Shown here piece by piece: positions 17,466-26,269 of a stretch of 64,000 nucleotides of DNA. The stretch comes from Kribbella capetownensis (lineage in GTDB: Bacteria > Actinomycetota > Actinomycetes > Propionibacteriales > Kribbellaceae), in NCBI RefSeq assembly GCF_004331485.1, contig NZ_SJKD01000007.1, forward strand, positions 478,314 to 542,313. The letters run 5' to 3'. The first letter of the stretch is position 1. Each line of letters begins with the position of its first letter. The notes under the pieces were generated by a model. That model saw only the letters and a program-made list of their open reading frames with translations, did no database searches and was not told the DNA's origin. A program made the position numbers and the translations under genes.

Positions 17466-18665
17466 ATGGCAACGACACCCGGAACTCCCCGCCTGCTGCG
17501 GGCGATGAACGACCGCGCCGCCCTGGACCTGCTGCTGTCCCAGGGACCGCTGTCCCGCACCACTCTCGGCAACCTCACCGGCCTGTCGAAGCCGACCGCG
17601 TCGCAGCTGCTCGCCCGGCTGGAAGCCGCCGGTCTGGTCCGCGCCAGCGGCACCAGCGCCGGCCGCCCGGGCCCGAACGCCCAGCTGTACGAGATCAACG
17701 GCGGCATCGCGTACGTCGCCGGCCTCGACGTCACACCGACCCGGATCCGCTCCGCGGTCGCTGACCTGACCGGCAAGGTCGTCGGCAGCTACGAGCTGCC
17801 CACCCCGGGCCGCAGCGCCAAGGGAACCGTCGAGCGTGTGCTCAAGGCGATCGACGGCGCCGCCGGCGAGGCCGGACTGACGCGCGAACGGATGCACCGC
17901 GTCGCGATCGGTACGCCGGGCGGGTTCGACCCGACCACCGGCCGGCTGCGGTACGCGACCCACCTGCCCGGCTGGCACGCCCCGCATCTGCTCGACGAGC
18001 TGGCTGCGGCGATCACCGCACCGCTGGAGGTCGAGAACGACGTCAACCTGGCCGCCGTCGCCGAGCAGCAGATCGGCCACGCCCGGGACACCGACAACTT
18101 CGTGCTGCTCTGGGGCGAGGAGGGTATCGGCGCGGCGGTCGTGATCAACGGCCGGCTGCACCGCGGCGCCACCGGCGGCGCCGGCGAGGTCGCCTTCCTC
18201 CCGCTGCCCGGTACGCCGCTGGTCCGCAACGTCGGCCGCAACAACGCGGGCGGTTTCCAGGAGCTCGCCGGTGGGGAACAGGTGCTGGAGCTGGCCCGCT
18301 CGCACGGCCTGAAAGCCCGGACGCCCGAGGCCGCGATCGCGGCTGCACTCGAGAGCGAAGGCGCCGGCGATGCAGTCCTGGCCGAGTTCGCCCACCGGCT
18401 CGCCGTCGGTCTGGCAGCGATCGTCGCGGTCGTCGACCCCGAGCTGATCGTCCTGGCAGGCGGTGTGATCACGGCCGGCGGCGAACGCCTGCGCGGCCTG
18501 GTCCAGGACGAGCTCGCGGATCTCGCCGTACCCCGCCCGCGCTTGCTGCTGACCGCGATCCACATCGACCCCGTGCTCTCCGGCGCGTTGCAGTCCGCCC
18601 TCAGCACCACCCGCGACGAAGTGTTCGACACCGCAGGTCCACCCATCCCGCAGGAGCCCGGATGA
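17466..18665 (+). CDS. ROK-family transcriptional repressor
   Basis: 399 residues: an N-terminal winged helix (LDLLLSQGPLSRTTLGNLTG, SKPTASQLLARLEAAGLVR) fused to a ROK sugar-kinase fold (GLDVTPTRIRSAVADL, RVAIGTPGGFDPTTGRL, VENDVNLAAVAE, GIGAAVVINGRLHRGATGGAGEVAFLPL). The zinc-binding Cys cluster of ROK kinases is missing, as in many actinobacterial ROK repressors. GGGAGGCAGG precedes ATG 17466. It overlaps the GH4 gene as ATGA, and a matching palindromic operator lies in its promoter. Confidence 0.92.
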   Translation: MATTPGTPRLLRAMNDRAALDLLLSQGPLSRTTLGNLTGLSKPTASQLLARLEAAGLVRASGTSAGRPGPNAQLYEINGGIAYVAGLDVTPTRIRSAVADLTGKVVGSYELPTPGRSAKGTVERVLKAIDGAAGEAGLTRERMHRVAIGTPGGFDPTTGRLRYATHLPGWHAPHLLDELAAAITAPLEVENDVNLAAVAEQQIGHARDTDNFVLLWGEEGIGAAVVINGRLHRGATGGAGEVAFLPLPGTPLVRNVGRNNAGGFQELAGGEQVLELARSHGLKARTPEAAIAAALESEGAGDAVLAEFAHRLAVGLAAIVAVVDPELIVLAGGVITAGGERLRGLVQDELADLAVPRPRLLLTAIHIDPVLSGALQSALSTTRDEVFDTAGPPIPQEPG

Positions 18666-19915
18666 AACTCACAGTCGTAGGCGGCGGATCCACCTACACG
18701 CCCGAACTCGTCGACGGTTTCGCCCGCCTGACTGACTCGCTGCCGGTCTCCGAGCTGGTCCTGGTCGACCCCGACGCCGACCGGCTCGAGCTGGTCGGCG
18801 GACTGGCTCGCCGCATCTTCGCCAAACAAGGTCATCCCGGCCGGGTGATCACCACGTCCGACCTCGACGCCGGCATCGACGGTGCGGACGCCGTACTGCT
18901 GCAACTGCGGGTCGGCGGTCAGGCCGCCCGGAACGAAGACGAGACGTGGCCGCTGGAGTGCGGTTGCGTCGGCCAGGAGACGACCGGCGCCGGCGGCCTG
19001 GCGAAGGCCCTGCGGACAGTCCCCGTCGTCCTGGACATTGCAGCGCGCGTACGGCGTACCAATCCGGACGCGTGGATCATCGACTTCACCAACCCCGTGG
19101 GGATCGTGACACGGGCGCTGCTGTCACAGGGGCACAAGGCCGTCGGACTGTGCAATGTGGCGATCGGGTTCCAGCGGCGGTTCGCCGCGATGCTGGGTGT
19201 CACGCCGGACCAGGTGTCGCTGGACCACGTCGGACTCAACCACCTGACCTGGGAGCGCGCCGTCCGCGTGAACGGCGAGGACATGCTGCCGAAGCTGTTC
19301 GCCGAGCACATGAGTGAGCTCACCGACGATCTCTATCTGTCGGCTGAGGTGCTGCTGCAGCTGGGCGTCGTGCCGTCGTACTACCTGCGCTACTACTACG
19401 CGCACGACGAGGTCGTGCAGGAGTTGCTGACCAAGCCGTCACGCGCCGCCGAGGTCGCTGCCCTGGAGAAGCAACTCCTGGAGATGTACGCCGATCCGAT
19501 GCTGGACGAGAAGCCCGCACTGCTCGAGCAGCGCGGTGGTGCGTACTACTCCGAGGCTGCGGTCGCGCTCGCATCGTCGCTGCTGAACAACATCGGCGAC
19601 GTCCAGGTCGTCAACGCCCTCAACAACGGCACGCTGCCGTTCCTGCCGGACGACGCGGTGATCGAGGTGCCGGCAACGATCGGCGCCGAAGGCCCCACAC
19701 CAGAACCGATCGCACCGCTTGAGCCCTTGTACGCCGGTTTGGTCGCGCATGTCACGGCGTACGAGGATTTGGCGTTGGAGGCCGCAATCAAAGGCGGTTC
19801 GGAGCGAGTGTTCGAGGCCTTGCTGGCGCATCCGCTGGTCGGGCAGATCTCCATCGCGCGCGAACTGACGGACCGGCTACTCGCGCACAACAAGGCGTTT
19901 CTGCCATGGGCGTGA
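18662..19915 (+). CDS. GH4 family glycosidase (6-phospho-beta-glucosidase type)
   Basis: 417-residue NAD- and metal-dependent glycoside hydrolase. The N-terminal Rossmann motif KLTVVGGGSTYTPELVDGF, the metal Cys/Asn region VGLCNVAIGFQ and the His motif VGLNHLTWERAV fit the 6-phospho-beta-glucosidase branch of GH4. It would cleave imported phosphorylated beta-glycosides, although the substrate here may be a chitobiose-like sugar because the next gene is an amino-sugar kinase type. Coupled to the ROK gene by ATGA. Confidence 0.92.
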   Translation: MKLTVVGGGSTYTPELVDGFARLTDSLPVSELVLVDPDADRLELVGGLARRIFAKQGHPGRVITTSDLDAGIDGADAVLLQLRVGGQAARNEDETWPLECGCVGQETTGAGGLAKALRTVPVVLDIAARVRRTNPDAWIIDFTNPVGIVTRALLSQGHKAVGLCNVAIGFQRRFAAMLGVTPDQVSLDHVGLNHLTWERAVRVNGEDMLPKLFAEHMSELTDDLYLSAEVLLQLGVVPSYYLRYYYAHDEVVQELLTKPSRAAEVAALEKQLLEMYADPMLDEKPALLEQRGGAYYSEAAVALASSLLNNIGDVQVVNALNNGTLPFLPDDAVIEVPATIGAEGPTPEPIAPLEPLYAGLVAHVTAYEDLALEAAIKGGSERVFEALLAHPLVGQISIARELTDRLLAHNKAFLPWA

Positions 19916-20910
19916 CGGTCCCCGGCGGCGTCCTCGCCTTCGACGCAGGCAACAGCAAGACGGATGTCGCGCTGGTCTCGGCCGACGGAACAGTCCTCGG
20001 TACGGCGCGGGGCGGCGGGTTCGAACCGCAGATAGTCGGACCGGACGCCGCCATAGCTGGGTTGGAGCCGTTGGTGCGGGCTGCCGCGACGAAGTCTGGG
20101 CTGACGCTCGGCGACGTACCACTGGTGCAGCAGATCTCCGCGTGCCTCGCGAATGCGGATCTCCCGATCGAGGAGGAGCGACTGGCTGCAGCCTTCGAGT
20201 CCTACGGTTGGGCGGAGTCGGTGTACGTCACCAACGACACCTTCGCGCTACTCCGCTCGGGCGTCGACGAGCCGCGCGGCGTCGCGGTGGTGTGCGGCGC
20301 CGGCATCAACTGCTCCGGCCTGTTGCCGGATGGACGCACCGCCCGGTTCCACGCGCTGGGCAAGCTGACCGGCGATTGGGGTGGTGGGCCGCAACTTGCC
20401 GAGGAGGCGTTCTGGTCGGCGGCCCGCGCGGAGGACGGCCGCGGTCCCGCGACCGCACTGTCGACCGCACTGCCGGCGCACTTCGGGCTGCCGACACTGA
20501 GTGCGGTGATCGAGGCGTTCCACTTCGGCGATCTGCCGGCAGAGCGCCAACTCGAGGCCGGACCGCTGCTGTTCCAGGTCGCCGCGGCCGGCGATGCCGT
20601 TGCCCTCGGGGTGGTGCAGCAACAGGCGGAAGAGATCGTCGCGATGGCGGTCAGCGTGCTGCGGCGACTCGACCTTCTCACCGAGCCGGTCACGGTCGTC
20701 CTCGGCGGCGGTGTGCTGACCGCCGGCCACGCTGTGCTGGTGGATCGCGTCGTACGTCTGCTGCCTGAGGTTGCGCCGAAAGCGGTGCCCAAGGTGGTCG
20801 ACGTACCGCCGGTGGTCGGGGCGGCGCTGCTCGGGCTGGACCACACGGCCGCGTCCCCGGCTGCGCAGGCCAGGCTGCGGGCTGCGTTCGCACCGCCTCC
20901 GGCCGCTTGA
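19906..20910 (+). CDS. N-acetylglucosamine kinase-like (BadF/BadG/BcrA/BcrD ATPase family)
   Basis: 334-residue ASKHA-fold kinase. Phosphate-binding LAFDAGNSKTDVALVSADG, GVAVVCGAGINCSGLLPDGR and GKLTGDWGGGPQLAEEA, and the adenosine motif VTVVLGGGVLTAGH, match the N-acetylglucosamine kinase group of this family. It probably phosphorylates the sugar released by, or supplied to, the GH4 enzyme. ATG 19906 overlaps the GH4 stop by 10 bp, completing a three-gene operon ROK-GH4-kinase. No transporter is encoded beside it. Confidence 0.87.
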   Translation: MGVTVPGGVLAFDAGNSKTDVALVSADGTVLGTARGGGFEPQIVGPDAAIAGLEPLVRAAATKSGLTLGDVPLVQQISACLANADLPIEEERLAAAFESYGWAESVYVTNDTFALLRSGVDEPRGVAVVCGAGINCSGLLPDGRTARFHALGKLTGDWGGGPQLAEEAFWSAARAEDGRGPATALSTALPAHFGLPTLSAVIEAFHFGDLPAERQLEAGPLLFQVAAAGDAVALGVVQQQAEEIVAMAVSVLRRLDLLTEPVTVVLGGGVLTAGHAVLVDRVVRLLPEVAPKAVPKVVDVPPVVGAALLGLDHTAASPAAQARLRAAFAPPPAA

Positions 20911-20927
20911 AGGTCTCTTGATTGAGG

Positions 20928-20943
20928 TGTAATCATGATTACA
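20928..20943. promoter_or_regulatory. Perfect 16-bp palindrome overlapping a start codon
   Basis: TGTAATCATGATTACA is perfectly symmetric, and its last base is the A of the ATG at 20943. TAATCA at 20930-20935 would serve as a -10 box of a leaderless transcript. Binding here would block both polymerase and ribosome, suggesting tight control, possibly by the encoded protein. Confidence 0.7.
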
Positions 20944-21473
20944 TGAGTACACAGACAGAGAGCGAACGGGTGAGAGGCTGGCTGACCGGACGGCTGCCGG
21001 CCGACTGGTTCGAGGGTGAGCCGGAACTGAGCATCGACCGGGACGAGATCCTGGTCGTCGGCCGGATCGCGGCGCCCGAGCAGAGTGACGACGTGAGCGC
21101 GGCGGAGCGGTCCGCCGCCGAAGAGGGCCGGATCAAGCAGTACCGGGAGGACACCCGGGAGCGCCGGATCGAGATCGCCCGCGAACTGGAGCACGCGACC
21201 CGCCGCAAGGTCGCCTGGGGTGTGCGGTGCGGCGAGACCAGGACGGTCTTCACGTCCCTGTCCGCGCCGGTGATGACCCGGCTCCGCCAGCCCGAGCGCC
21301 AGGTGCTCGACACTCTCGTCGACGCCGGCGTGGCCCGCTCCCGCAGCGACGCGCTCGGCTGGTGCGTGAAACTGGTCGCCCAGCACAGCGAATCCTGGCT
21401 CGCCGACCTGCGCGATGCCATGACCAAGGTCGAGGACGTCCGCCGCGCGGGTCCCGACACCGCGACCGACTGA
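20943..21473 (+). CDS. Conserved hypothetical protein with ribbon-helix-helix-like C-terminus
   Basis: 176 residues, charged and soluble. I do not recognise a named family. The N-terminus RVRGWLTGRLPADWFEGEPELSIDRDEILVVGR forms a small domain, followed by an Arg/Glu-rich helix (EGRIKQYREDTRERRIEIARELEHATRR). The C-terminal RQVLDTLVDAGVARSRSDALGWCVKLV looks like a ribbon-helix-helix segment, so DNA binding is possible. The start codon sits in a perfect palindrome, which fits autoregulation. A terminator follows. Confidence 0.65.
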   Translation: MSTQTESERVRGWLTGRLPADWFEGEPELSIDRDEILVVGRIAAPEQSDDVSAAERSAAEEGRIKQYREDTRERRIEIARELEHATRRKVAWGVRCGETRTVFTSLSAPVMTRLRQPERQVLDTLVDAGVARSRSDALGWCVKLVAQHSESWLADLRDAMTKVEDVRRAGPDTATD

Positions 21474-21520
21474 GTACTCGGAGCAGCACCGACAACCTGA
21501 GATCTTGATCACCCGTCGCC

Positions 21521-21553
21521 ACGGCGGCCGCACCCTCTGGGAGCGGCCGCCGT
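21521..21553 (+). terminator. Intrinsic terminator
   Basis: ACGGCGGCCGC (21521-21531) pairs perfectly with GCGGCCGCCGT (21543-21553), followed by TGTCGTTGT. It closes the upstream hypothetical gene. Confidence 0.75.
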
Positions 21554-21685
21554 TGTCGTTGTGGGGAGATTTCAGGGACGTACCAGGTTCAACCTCTTGC
21601 CTACTTCGTGGGTCTATGTTCACATTGTGAGCCGGAAGATGCCCGCACCGTCCCCGCGATCCCCGTTCGAAGGACTTCTGCCCCC

Positions 21686-23137
21686 ATGACTTCTGACGTC
21701 GGAGTACTGATCAACACCGCGGTGGCGATCCTCGCCATCGTGGTCCTCATCGTCCGGTTCCGGGTCAACCCGGTGATCTCGCTGGTGGTCGGGTCGCTCT
21801 ATCTCGGCCTGGTCAGCAAGCTCGGGCTGGACAAGACGGTCGAGACCATCACCAAGGGCTTCGGCGACATCATGGCCGAGGTCGGCCTGCTGATCGCCTT
21901 CGGTGTCTTGATGGGCTCGATCCTGCAGGAGCTCGGCGCGATCGAGCGTCTGGTCAAGCACCTGCTCACACTGTTCGGCCCGAAGCGGCTGCCGTACTCG
22001 ATGGCGCTCACCATCGCGACGCTGCTGCAGTCGATCTACCTCGACGTCCTGCTGGTGATCTCGGCTCCGCTGGCCCGCTCGGCGGCGAAGCGGATCGGCC
22101 CGCTGGGCAACGCCCGGATGGCGACCGCGCTGGCGATCGGCCTCGAGTGCGGCATCGTCCTGATGGTCCCCGGCGTCGGTGCGCTGGCGCTGTCCGCCCT
22201 GCTGCACGTCCCGCTCGGGAAGATGCTGCTCTGGGGTCTGGTGCTGATCATCCCGACCGTGCTGATCGCGATCACGATCATGTCGTTCCTGTTCCGCCGC
22301 GGCTTCTGGAACGAGGCCGTTGACGAGCAGCAGGCCGTCGCCGGCGAGGCGGTTGCGATCGACGAGGACGTGAAGGAGACCGTCACCGTCGGCGGGGGCA
22401 GCGGTTCGACGGACGTCCGTCGTACCGGATCGGTGGGTGGCACTGATTCGGCGAGCGGCACTGGTGATGTCGCCGACATGGACGAGACCGGCCAGCCGCC
22501 GCTGTTCCTGTTGTTCGTCCCGCTGCTGTCGGCCCTGGTGCTGATCGGTTTCGGCGCGATCGCCGAGGCCGCCGACTGGGAGAACAAGGTCGTCGCACTG
22601 ATCTCGGACCCGGTCGTCGCGCTGCTGGTCGGTCTGATCGGCACCTGCCTGATCGGCCGGTACGCGATGGGACAACCGCGCGTCGAGAAGGCGATCGCCC
22701 GCGGGTTCAAGGAGAGCGGCCAGATCCTGATCCTGACCGCGGTCGGCGGTTCGCTCGCGGCGGTGGTCGCGGCCGGCGGACTCGGCGACATTCTGCGCGG
22801 CTACTTCAGTGCGAACACCGTCGCCCCGCTCCTGGTGGTCTGGGTGATGGCCGCCGCGCTGCACGTCGCCGTCGGCTCGGTCACGATCTCCGCGATCACC
22901 GCGGCCGGCATCCTCGCCCCGATCGCCCCGGCACTCGGCCTCGACCCGGTGCTGATCGCGCTGGCGGCCGGTGCAGGTTCGCTGTTCGCGGTGCATGTCA
23001 CCAGCAACACCTTCTGGCTGCTGCAGGCACTGATGGGCCAGACCACCCGCGGCACGTTGAAGAGCTGCACGATCGGGGTGTCGGTCGCCTCGGTGGTCGC
23101 CATCCTCCTGCTGATGCCGATCAGCCTGCTGTTCTGA
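21686..23137 (+). CDS. GntP-family permease
   Basis: 483-residue proton symporter of the gluconate permease family, with about 12 membrane helices split by a hydrophilic loop near residues 210-265. Helical segments such as VLINTAVAILAIVVLIVRF, SIYLDVLLVISAPLARSAAKR and the late GSVTISAITAAGILAPIAPAL match GntP transporters. The start at 21686 places MTSDVGVL directly before the first helix. Its partners are a CoA-transferase and an HMG-CoA-lyase-like enzyme, so the cargo is more likely a hydroxy acid or branched dicarboxylic acid than gluconate. Confidence 0.88.
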   Translation: MTSDVGVLINTAVAILAIVVLIVRFRVNPVISLVVGSLYLGLVSKLGLDKTVETITKGFGDIMAEVGLLIAFGVLMGSILQELGAIERLVKHLLTLFGPKRLPYSMALTIATLLQSIYLDVLLVISAPLARSAAKRIGPLGNARMATALAIGLECGIVLMVPGVGALALSALLHVPLGKMLLWGLVLIIPTVLIAITIMSFLFRRGFWNEAVDEQQAVAGEAVAIDEDVKETVTVGGGSGSTDVRRTGSVGGTDSASGTGDVADMDETGQPPLFLLFVPLLSALVLIGFGAIAEAADWENKVVALISDPVVALLVGLIGTCLIGRYAMGQPRVEKAIARGFKESGQILILTAVGGSLAAVVAAGGLGDILRGYFSANTVAPLLVVWVMAAALHVAVGSVTISAITAAGILAPIAPALGLDPVLIALAAGAGSLFAVHVTSNTFWLLQALMGQTTRGTLKSCTIGVSVASVVAILLLMPISLLF

Positions 23138-23165
23138 CCCACCAACCCCTTGGAGAAGCACTGCT

Positions 23166-24416
23166 ATGACGACGAGCGAGTCGCCGGCGCCACTGGCCGG
23201 AGTCCGGGTCCTGGAGCTGGGCAACTACATCGCCGCCCCGACGGCCGGACGCCTGCTGGCGGACTTCGGCGCCGAGGTGATCAAGGTCGAACGGCCCGGC
23301 ACCGGTGACGAACTGCGCAACTGGCGGTTGTACGCCGGGACCACGTCGCTGCTCTTCCGCACGATCAACCGCAACAAGCAGTCGATCGAGCTGGACCTGC
23401 GCAGCGAGTTCGGCCGCCGGACGGTGCTCGAGCTGGTTCGGCACTGCGACGTCGTACTGGAGAACTTCCGGCCGGGCACGCTCGAGGCCTGGGGCCTTGG
23501 CCCCGAGGTCCTGAGCGCGGCGAACCCCGAGCTGGTGCTGACCCGGATCTCCGCCTTCGGGCAGACCGGGCCGATGTCGGACCGGCCGGGCTTCGCGGCG
23601 GTCGCCGAGGCGCACGGCGGCTTCCGCGAGCTCGTCGGTCACCCGGACCGGCCGCCGGCCCGGGTCGGCATCTCCATCGGCGACTCGATCGCCGGGTTGT
23701 ACGCCGGCTTCGGTTCAGTGATGGCACTCTTCCAGCGCGATGTCCGGCGTACGGCGGGACTGCCGCCGGCGCCGCTGACGGAGCGGGTGATCGACGTCGC
23801 GCTGAACGAGTCGATGCTGTCGATGATGGAGTCGCTGATCCCCGACTACGAGGCGTACGACGTACTGCGGGAGCGGATCGGCGGCCGGATGGAAGGCATC
23901 GCACCGTCGAACGCCTACCTGTGCCAGGACGGCGACAGCATCATCGTGGCCGGCAACGGTGACCGGATCTTCCAGCGGCTGATGGATTTGATCGGTCGCG
24001 CAGATCTCGCCAATGACCCCGACCTGCGGTCGAACGCCGGCCGGTGGGCGCGTCGTGACGAGTTGGACGAGGCGATCGGTGCGTGGACGGCCGGTCGGCC
24101 GGCGGCGACCGCGATCGAGGAGCTGGAGGTGGCCGGCGTCCCGTGCGGGCCGATCTACACCGCGCGGGAGATCAGCCAGGACGAGCAGTACGCCGCTCGG
24201 GCGATGATCCAGCGCTTCGACGTCTCCAACGGTGCCGAGGTGCTGAAGGACGTCGGCTTCCCGGGTGTGGTCCCGGTGATCGGCAAGGAATCGCTGCCGA
24301 TCCGCAGCCTTGGGCCGGACCTGGGCGAGCACACCGAACAGGTCCTCGGCGGGTTGCTCGGACTGACCGCGGCCGAGATCCGGCGCGGTACGCAAGACCT
24401 GGAGGAGGCGTCATGA
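23166..24416 (+). CDS. CaiB/BaiF class III CoA-transferase
   Basis: 416-residue family III CoA-transferase, which moves CoA between carboxylic acids. GVRVLELGNYIAAPTAGRLL, ADFGAEVIKVERPGTGDELR, NRNKQSIELDL and ENFRPGTLEAWGLG are diagnostic; the catalytic Asp is expected in the central region. It follows the GntP permease by 28 bp and overlaps the lyase gene as ATGA. The likely role is to activate the imported acid to its CoA thioester before cleavage. Confidence 0.92.
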   Translation: MTTSESPAPLAGVRVLELGNYIAAPTAGRLLADFGAEVIKVERPGTGDELRNWRLYAGTTSLLFRTINRNKQSIELDLRSEFGRRTVLELVRHCDVVLENFRPGTLEAWGLGPEVLSAANPELVLTRISAFGQTGPMSDRPGFAAVAEAHGGFRELVGHPDRPPARVGISIGDSIAGLYAGFGSVMALFQRDVRRTAGLPPAPLTERVIDVALNESMLSMMESLIPDYEAYDVLRERIGGRMEGIAPSNAYLCQDGDSIIVAGNGDRIFQRLMDLIGRADLANDPDLRSNAGRWARRDELDEAIGAWTAGRPAATAIEELEVAGVPCGPIYTAREISQDEQYAARAMIQRFDVSNGAEVLKDVGFPGVVPVIGKESLPIRSLGPDLGEHTEQVLGGLLGLTAAEIRRGTQDLEEAS

Positions 24417-25318
24417 CCGTCGTACTGCGCGATGTCACACTGCGGGACGGTCTGCAACTCACTGGCAAGCCGTTGCCCGTGGCCCGTAAGGTCGAGATCG
24501 TCAGATCCCTGCTGACGTTGGGGGTTCCGGCTCTCGAGATCGGGTCGATGGCGCGGCCGGACCTGGTGCCGGCGATGGACGGAACGCTCGACGTGATCCG
24601 CGAGCTTACGCCCGCGGAGCTGGGCAAGTGCTGGATCTGGGTCGCGACGCCGCGGCACGTCTCGCGGGCGGCCGAGGCCGGCGCGCGGAACTTCCAGTAC
24701 TGCCTGTCGGCGTCGGACACGCACAACCAGGCGAACCTCGGTCGCTCGACCGAGGACAGCCTGGCCGCACTGCCGGAGGCGCTCGAGCTCGCGGCGGACG
24801 TGTCGGGCGAGGTCCAGCTGTGTATCGCGACCGCATTCACCTGCCCGTTCGAGGGAGAGGTCCCGCCCGGCCGGGTCCTGGACATCGTCCTCGATCCGCG
24901 CACGGACGGGAGCAGTGACGTCGTACTCTGCGACACCCTCGGCCAGGCGATCCCCGAGCAGGTCCACCACCTAGTCGGCCGGACGGCCGCCGTCGACGAC
25001 CGGCCTATCGTGTACCACGGCCACGACACCTGGGGGCTCGGCGTGGCGAACAGCCTGGCCGCGATCGATGCCGGCGCGACCACCGTGGACGGATCGCTCG
25101 GCGGACTGGGTGGTTGCCCGTTCGCGCCGGGTGCGGCGGGGAACACGGCGACCGAGGACCTGGTGTTCGCGCTTCGTCCGGACTGGCTGACCCCCGCGAA
25201 GTTCGGCGAGCTGGTTCGGCTGGCGGGCGGGCTGCTGGCCGAGCTCGGCGAGCCGAACCGTTCCCGCGCCGGTCAGGGCGCACAGGCCAGTACGACATCC
25301 TTCCCCTGGGCGTCGTGA
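24413..25318 (+). CDS. Hydroxymethylglutaryl-CoA lyase-like enzyme
   Basis: 301-residue DRE-TIM barrel enzyme. VVLRDVTLRDGLQLTGK holds the catalytic Arg-Asp pair, HGHDTWGLGVANSLAA gives the metal His residues, and VDGSLGGLGGCPFAPGAAGN is the signature loop with the active-site Cys. It would cleave a 3-hydroxy-3-methylacyl-CoA to an acetyl-CoA-type product and a keto acid. GGAGGAGG precedes ATG 24413, which overlaps the CoA-transferase stop. Context argues for a dedicated catabolic enzyme, not leucine degradation. Confidence 0.88.
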   Translation: MTVVLRDVTLRDGLQLTGKPLPVARKVEIVRSLLTLGVPALEIGSMARPDLVPAMDGTLDVIRELTPAELGKCWIWVATPRHVSRAAEAGARNFQYCLSASDTHNQANLGRSTEDSLAALPEALELAADVSGEVQLCIATAFTCPFEGEVPPGRVLDIVLDPRTDGSSDVVLCDTLGQAIPEQVHHLVGRTAAVDDRPIVYHGHDTWGLGVANSLAAIDAGATTVDGSLGGLGGCPFAPGAAGNTATEDLVFALRPDWLTPAKFGELVRLAGGLLAELGEPNRSRAGQGAQASTTSFPWAS

Positions 25319-25394
25319 TCCGGAGTACTGAGCGAGGTATCGAGGGATGATCGGCGACAGATCGCTGCGACGGCAGGTCGCATACCCTGAGGCC

Positions 25395-26183
25395 ATGGCG
25401 ACTGCGGATCCGGTGGGTGGGAACGGTCAGCCCCTTCTGGTGCTGGGCAAGATCGGTGAGATTCTCGATGCGTTCTCGCTCGACCGGCCGTCGTTGACGC
25501 TCAGCGAGATCCGCGACGCCACCGGGTTCCCGACCTCCACCGTGCAGCGACTCGTCACCAACATGGTCGCGCTCGGCTTCCTCGACCGGCAGGGCGATCA
25601 GGTGCGGGTCGGCGTGAAGATGGCGTACTGGGCCGCGCCGGCGGTGAAGGGGGTCGACGTACTCGACCTGATCGTGCCGCTGCTCCGGCAACTGCGCGAC
25701 GCCACCGGCGAGACGGCCGCGTTCTTCCGGGCCGAGCAGGGGCATCGGGTCTGCGTGGCGCTGGCCGAGACGAACCATGCACTGCGGCGGGAGATGCACG
25801 TCGGCAAGATCATGCCGCTGCACGCCGGGTCGGCCAGCCGCGTCCTGCTGGCGTGGGACGACGAGCTGGCCAAGTCGGTGCTGGCGCAACCGCTCGGGTC
25901 GATCACCGACAGCACGATCACCAGCGCGGACGAGCTCGCCGCGGTGATCAAGCAGACCCGCGCCGACGGCTACGCCATCACCATCGGCGAACGCGAGCAA
26001 GGCGCCTCCGGCCTGTCCACCCCCGTCTTCAAGGCCAACGGCGAACTAGCCGGCTGCCTCACCATCAGCGGCCCCACCATCCGCATGCCCCTGGCCCGCT
26101 GCCTCGACTGGCTCGACCTCCTGGTCGAATCCGCCGAACACGCCACCCGCCTCCTAGGCGGCCGCTTCCCCACCACGATGTAA
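25395..26183 (+). CDS. IclR-family transcriptional regulator
   Basis: 262 residues. Winged helix LGKIGEILDAFSLDRPSLTLSE with TGFPTSTVQRLVTNMVALGFL is followed by an IclR effector domain ending in SGLSTPVFKANGELAGCLTISGP. ATG 25395 is preceded by TACCCT only 7 bp upstream, so the transcript may be leaderless. It directly follows the permease-CoA-transferase-lyase genes in the same direction and is their likely regulator. A strong terminator lies after it. Confidence 0.9.
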   Translation: MATADPVGGNGQPLLVLGKIGEILDAFSLDRPSLTLSEIRDATGFPTSTVQRLVTNMVALGFLDRQGDQVRVGVKMAYWAAPAVKGVDVLDLIVPLLRQLRDATGETAAFFRAEQGHRVCVALAETNHALRREMHVGKIMPLHAGSASRVLLAWDDELAKSVLAQPLGSITDSTITSADELAAVIKQTRADGYAITIGEREQGASGLSTPVFKANGELAGCLTISGPTIRMPLARCLDWLDLLVESAEHATRLLGGRFPTTM

Positions 26184-26233
26184 ACAAGCGCACGCCAACT
26201 GCCCCACAGGCCGCCACCCGCTCACACCCACAC

Positions 26234-26263
26234 CCCGCGTGCCTCCGCACGGAGGCACGCGGG
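26234..26263. terminator. Strong bidirectional terminator
   Basis: CCCGCGTGCCTCCG (26234-26247) and CGGAGGCACGCGGG (26250-26263) form a perfect 14-bp stem with a 2-base loop, then TATTTCTC. It separates the IclR gene from the converging channel-like gene. Confidence 0.88.
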
Positions 26264-26269
26264 TATTTC

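Noticed and set aside
21686..23137. Gluconate transporter as specific function, paired with the FGGY kinase at 1152
   Set aside because: The kinase is 20 kb away and the permease is in an operon with a CoA-transferase and an HMG-CoA-lyase-like enzyme, which does not fit gluconate.
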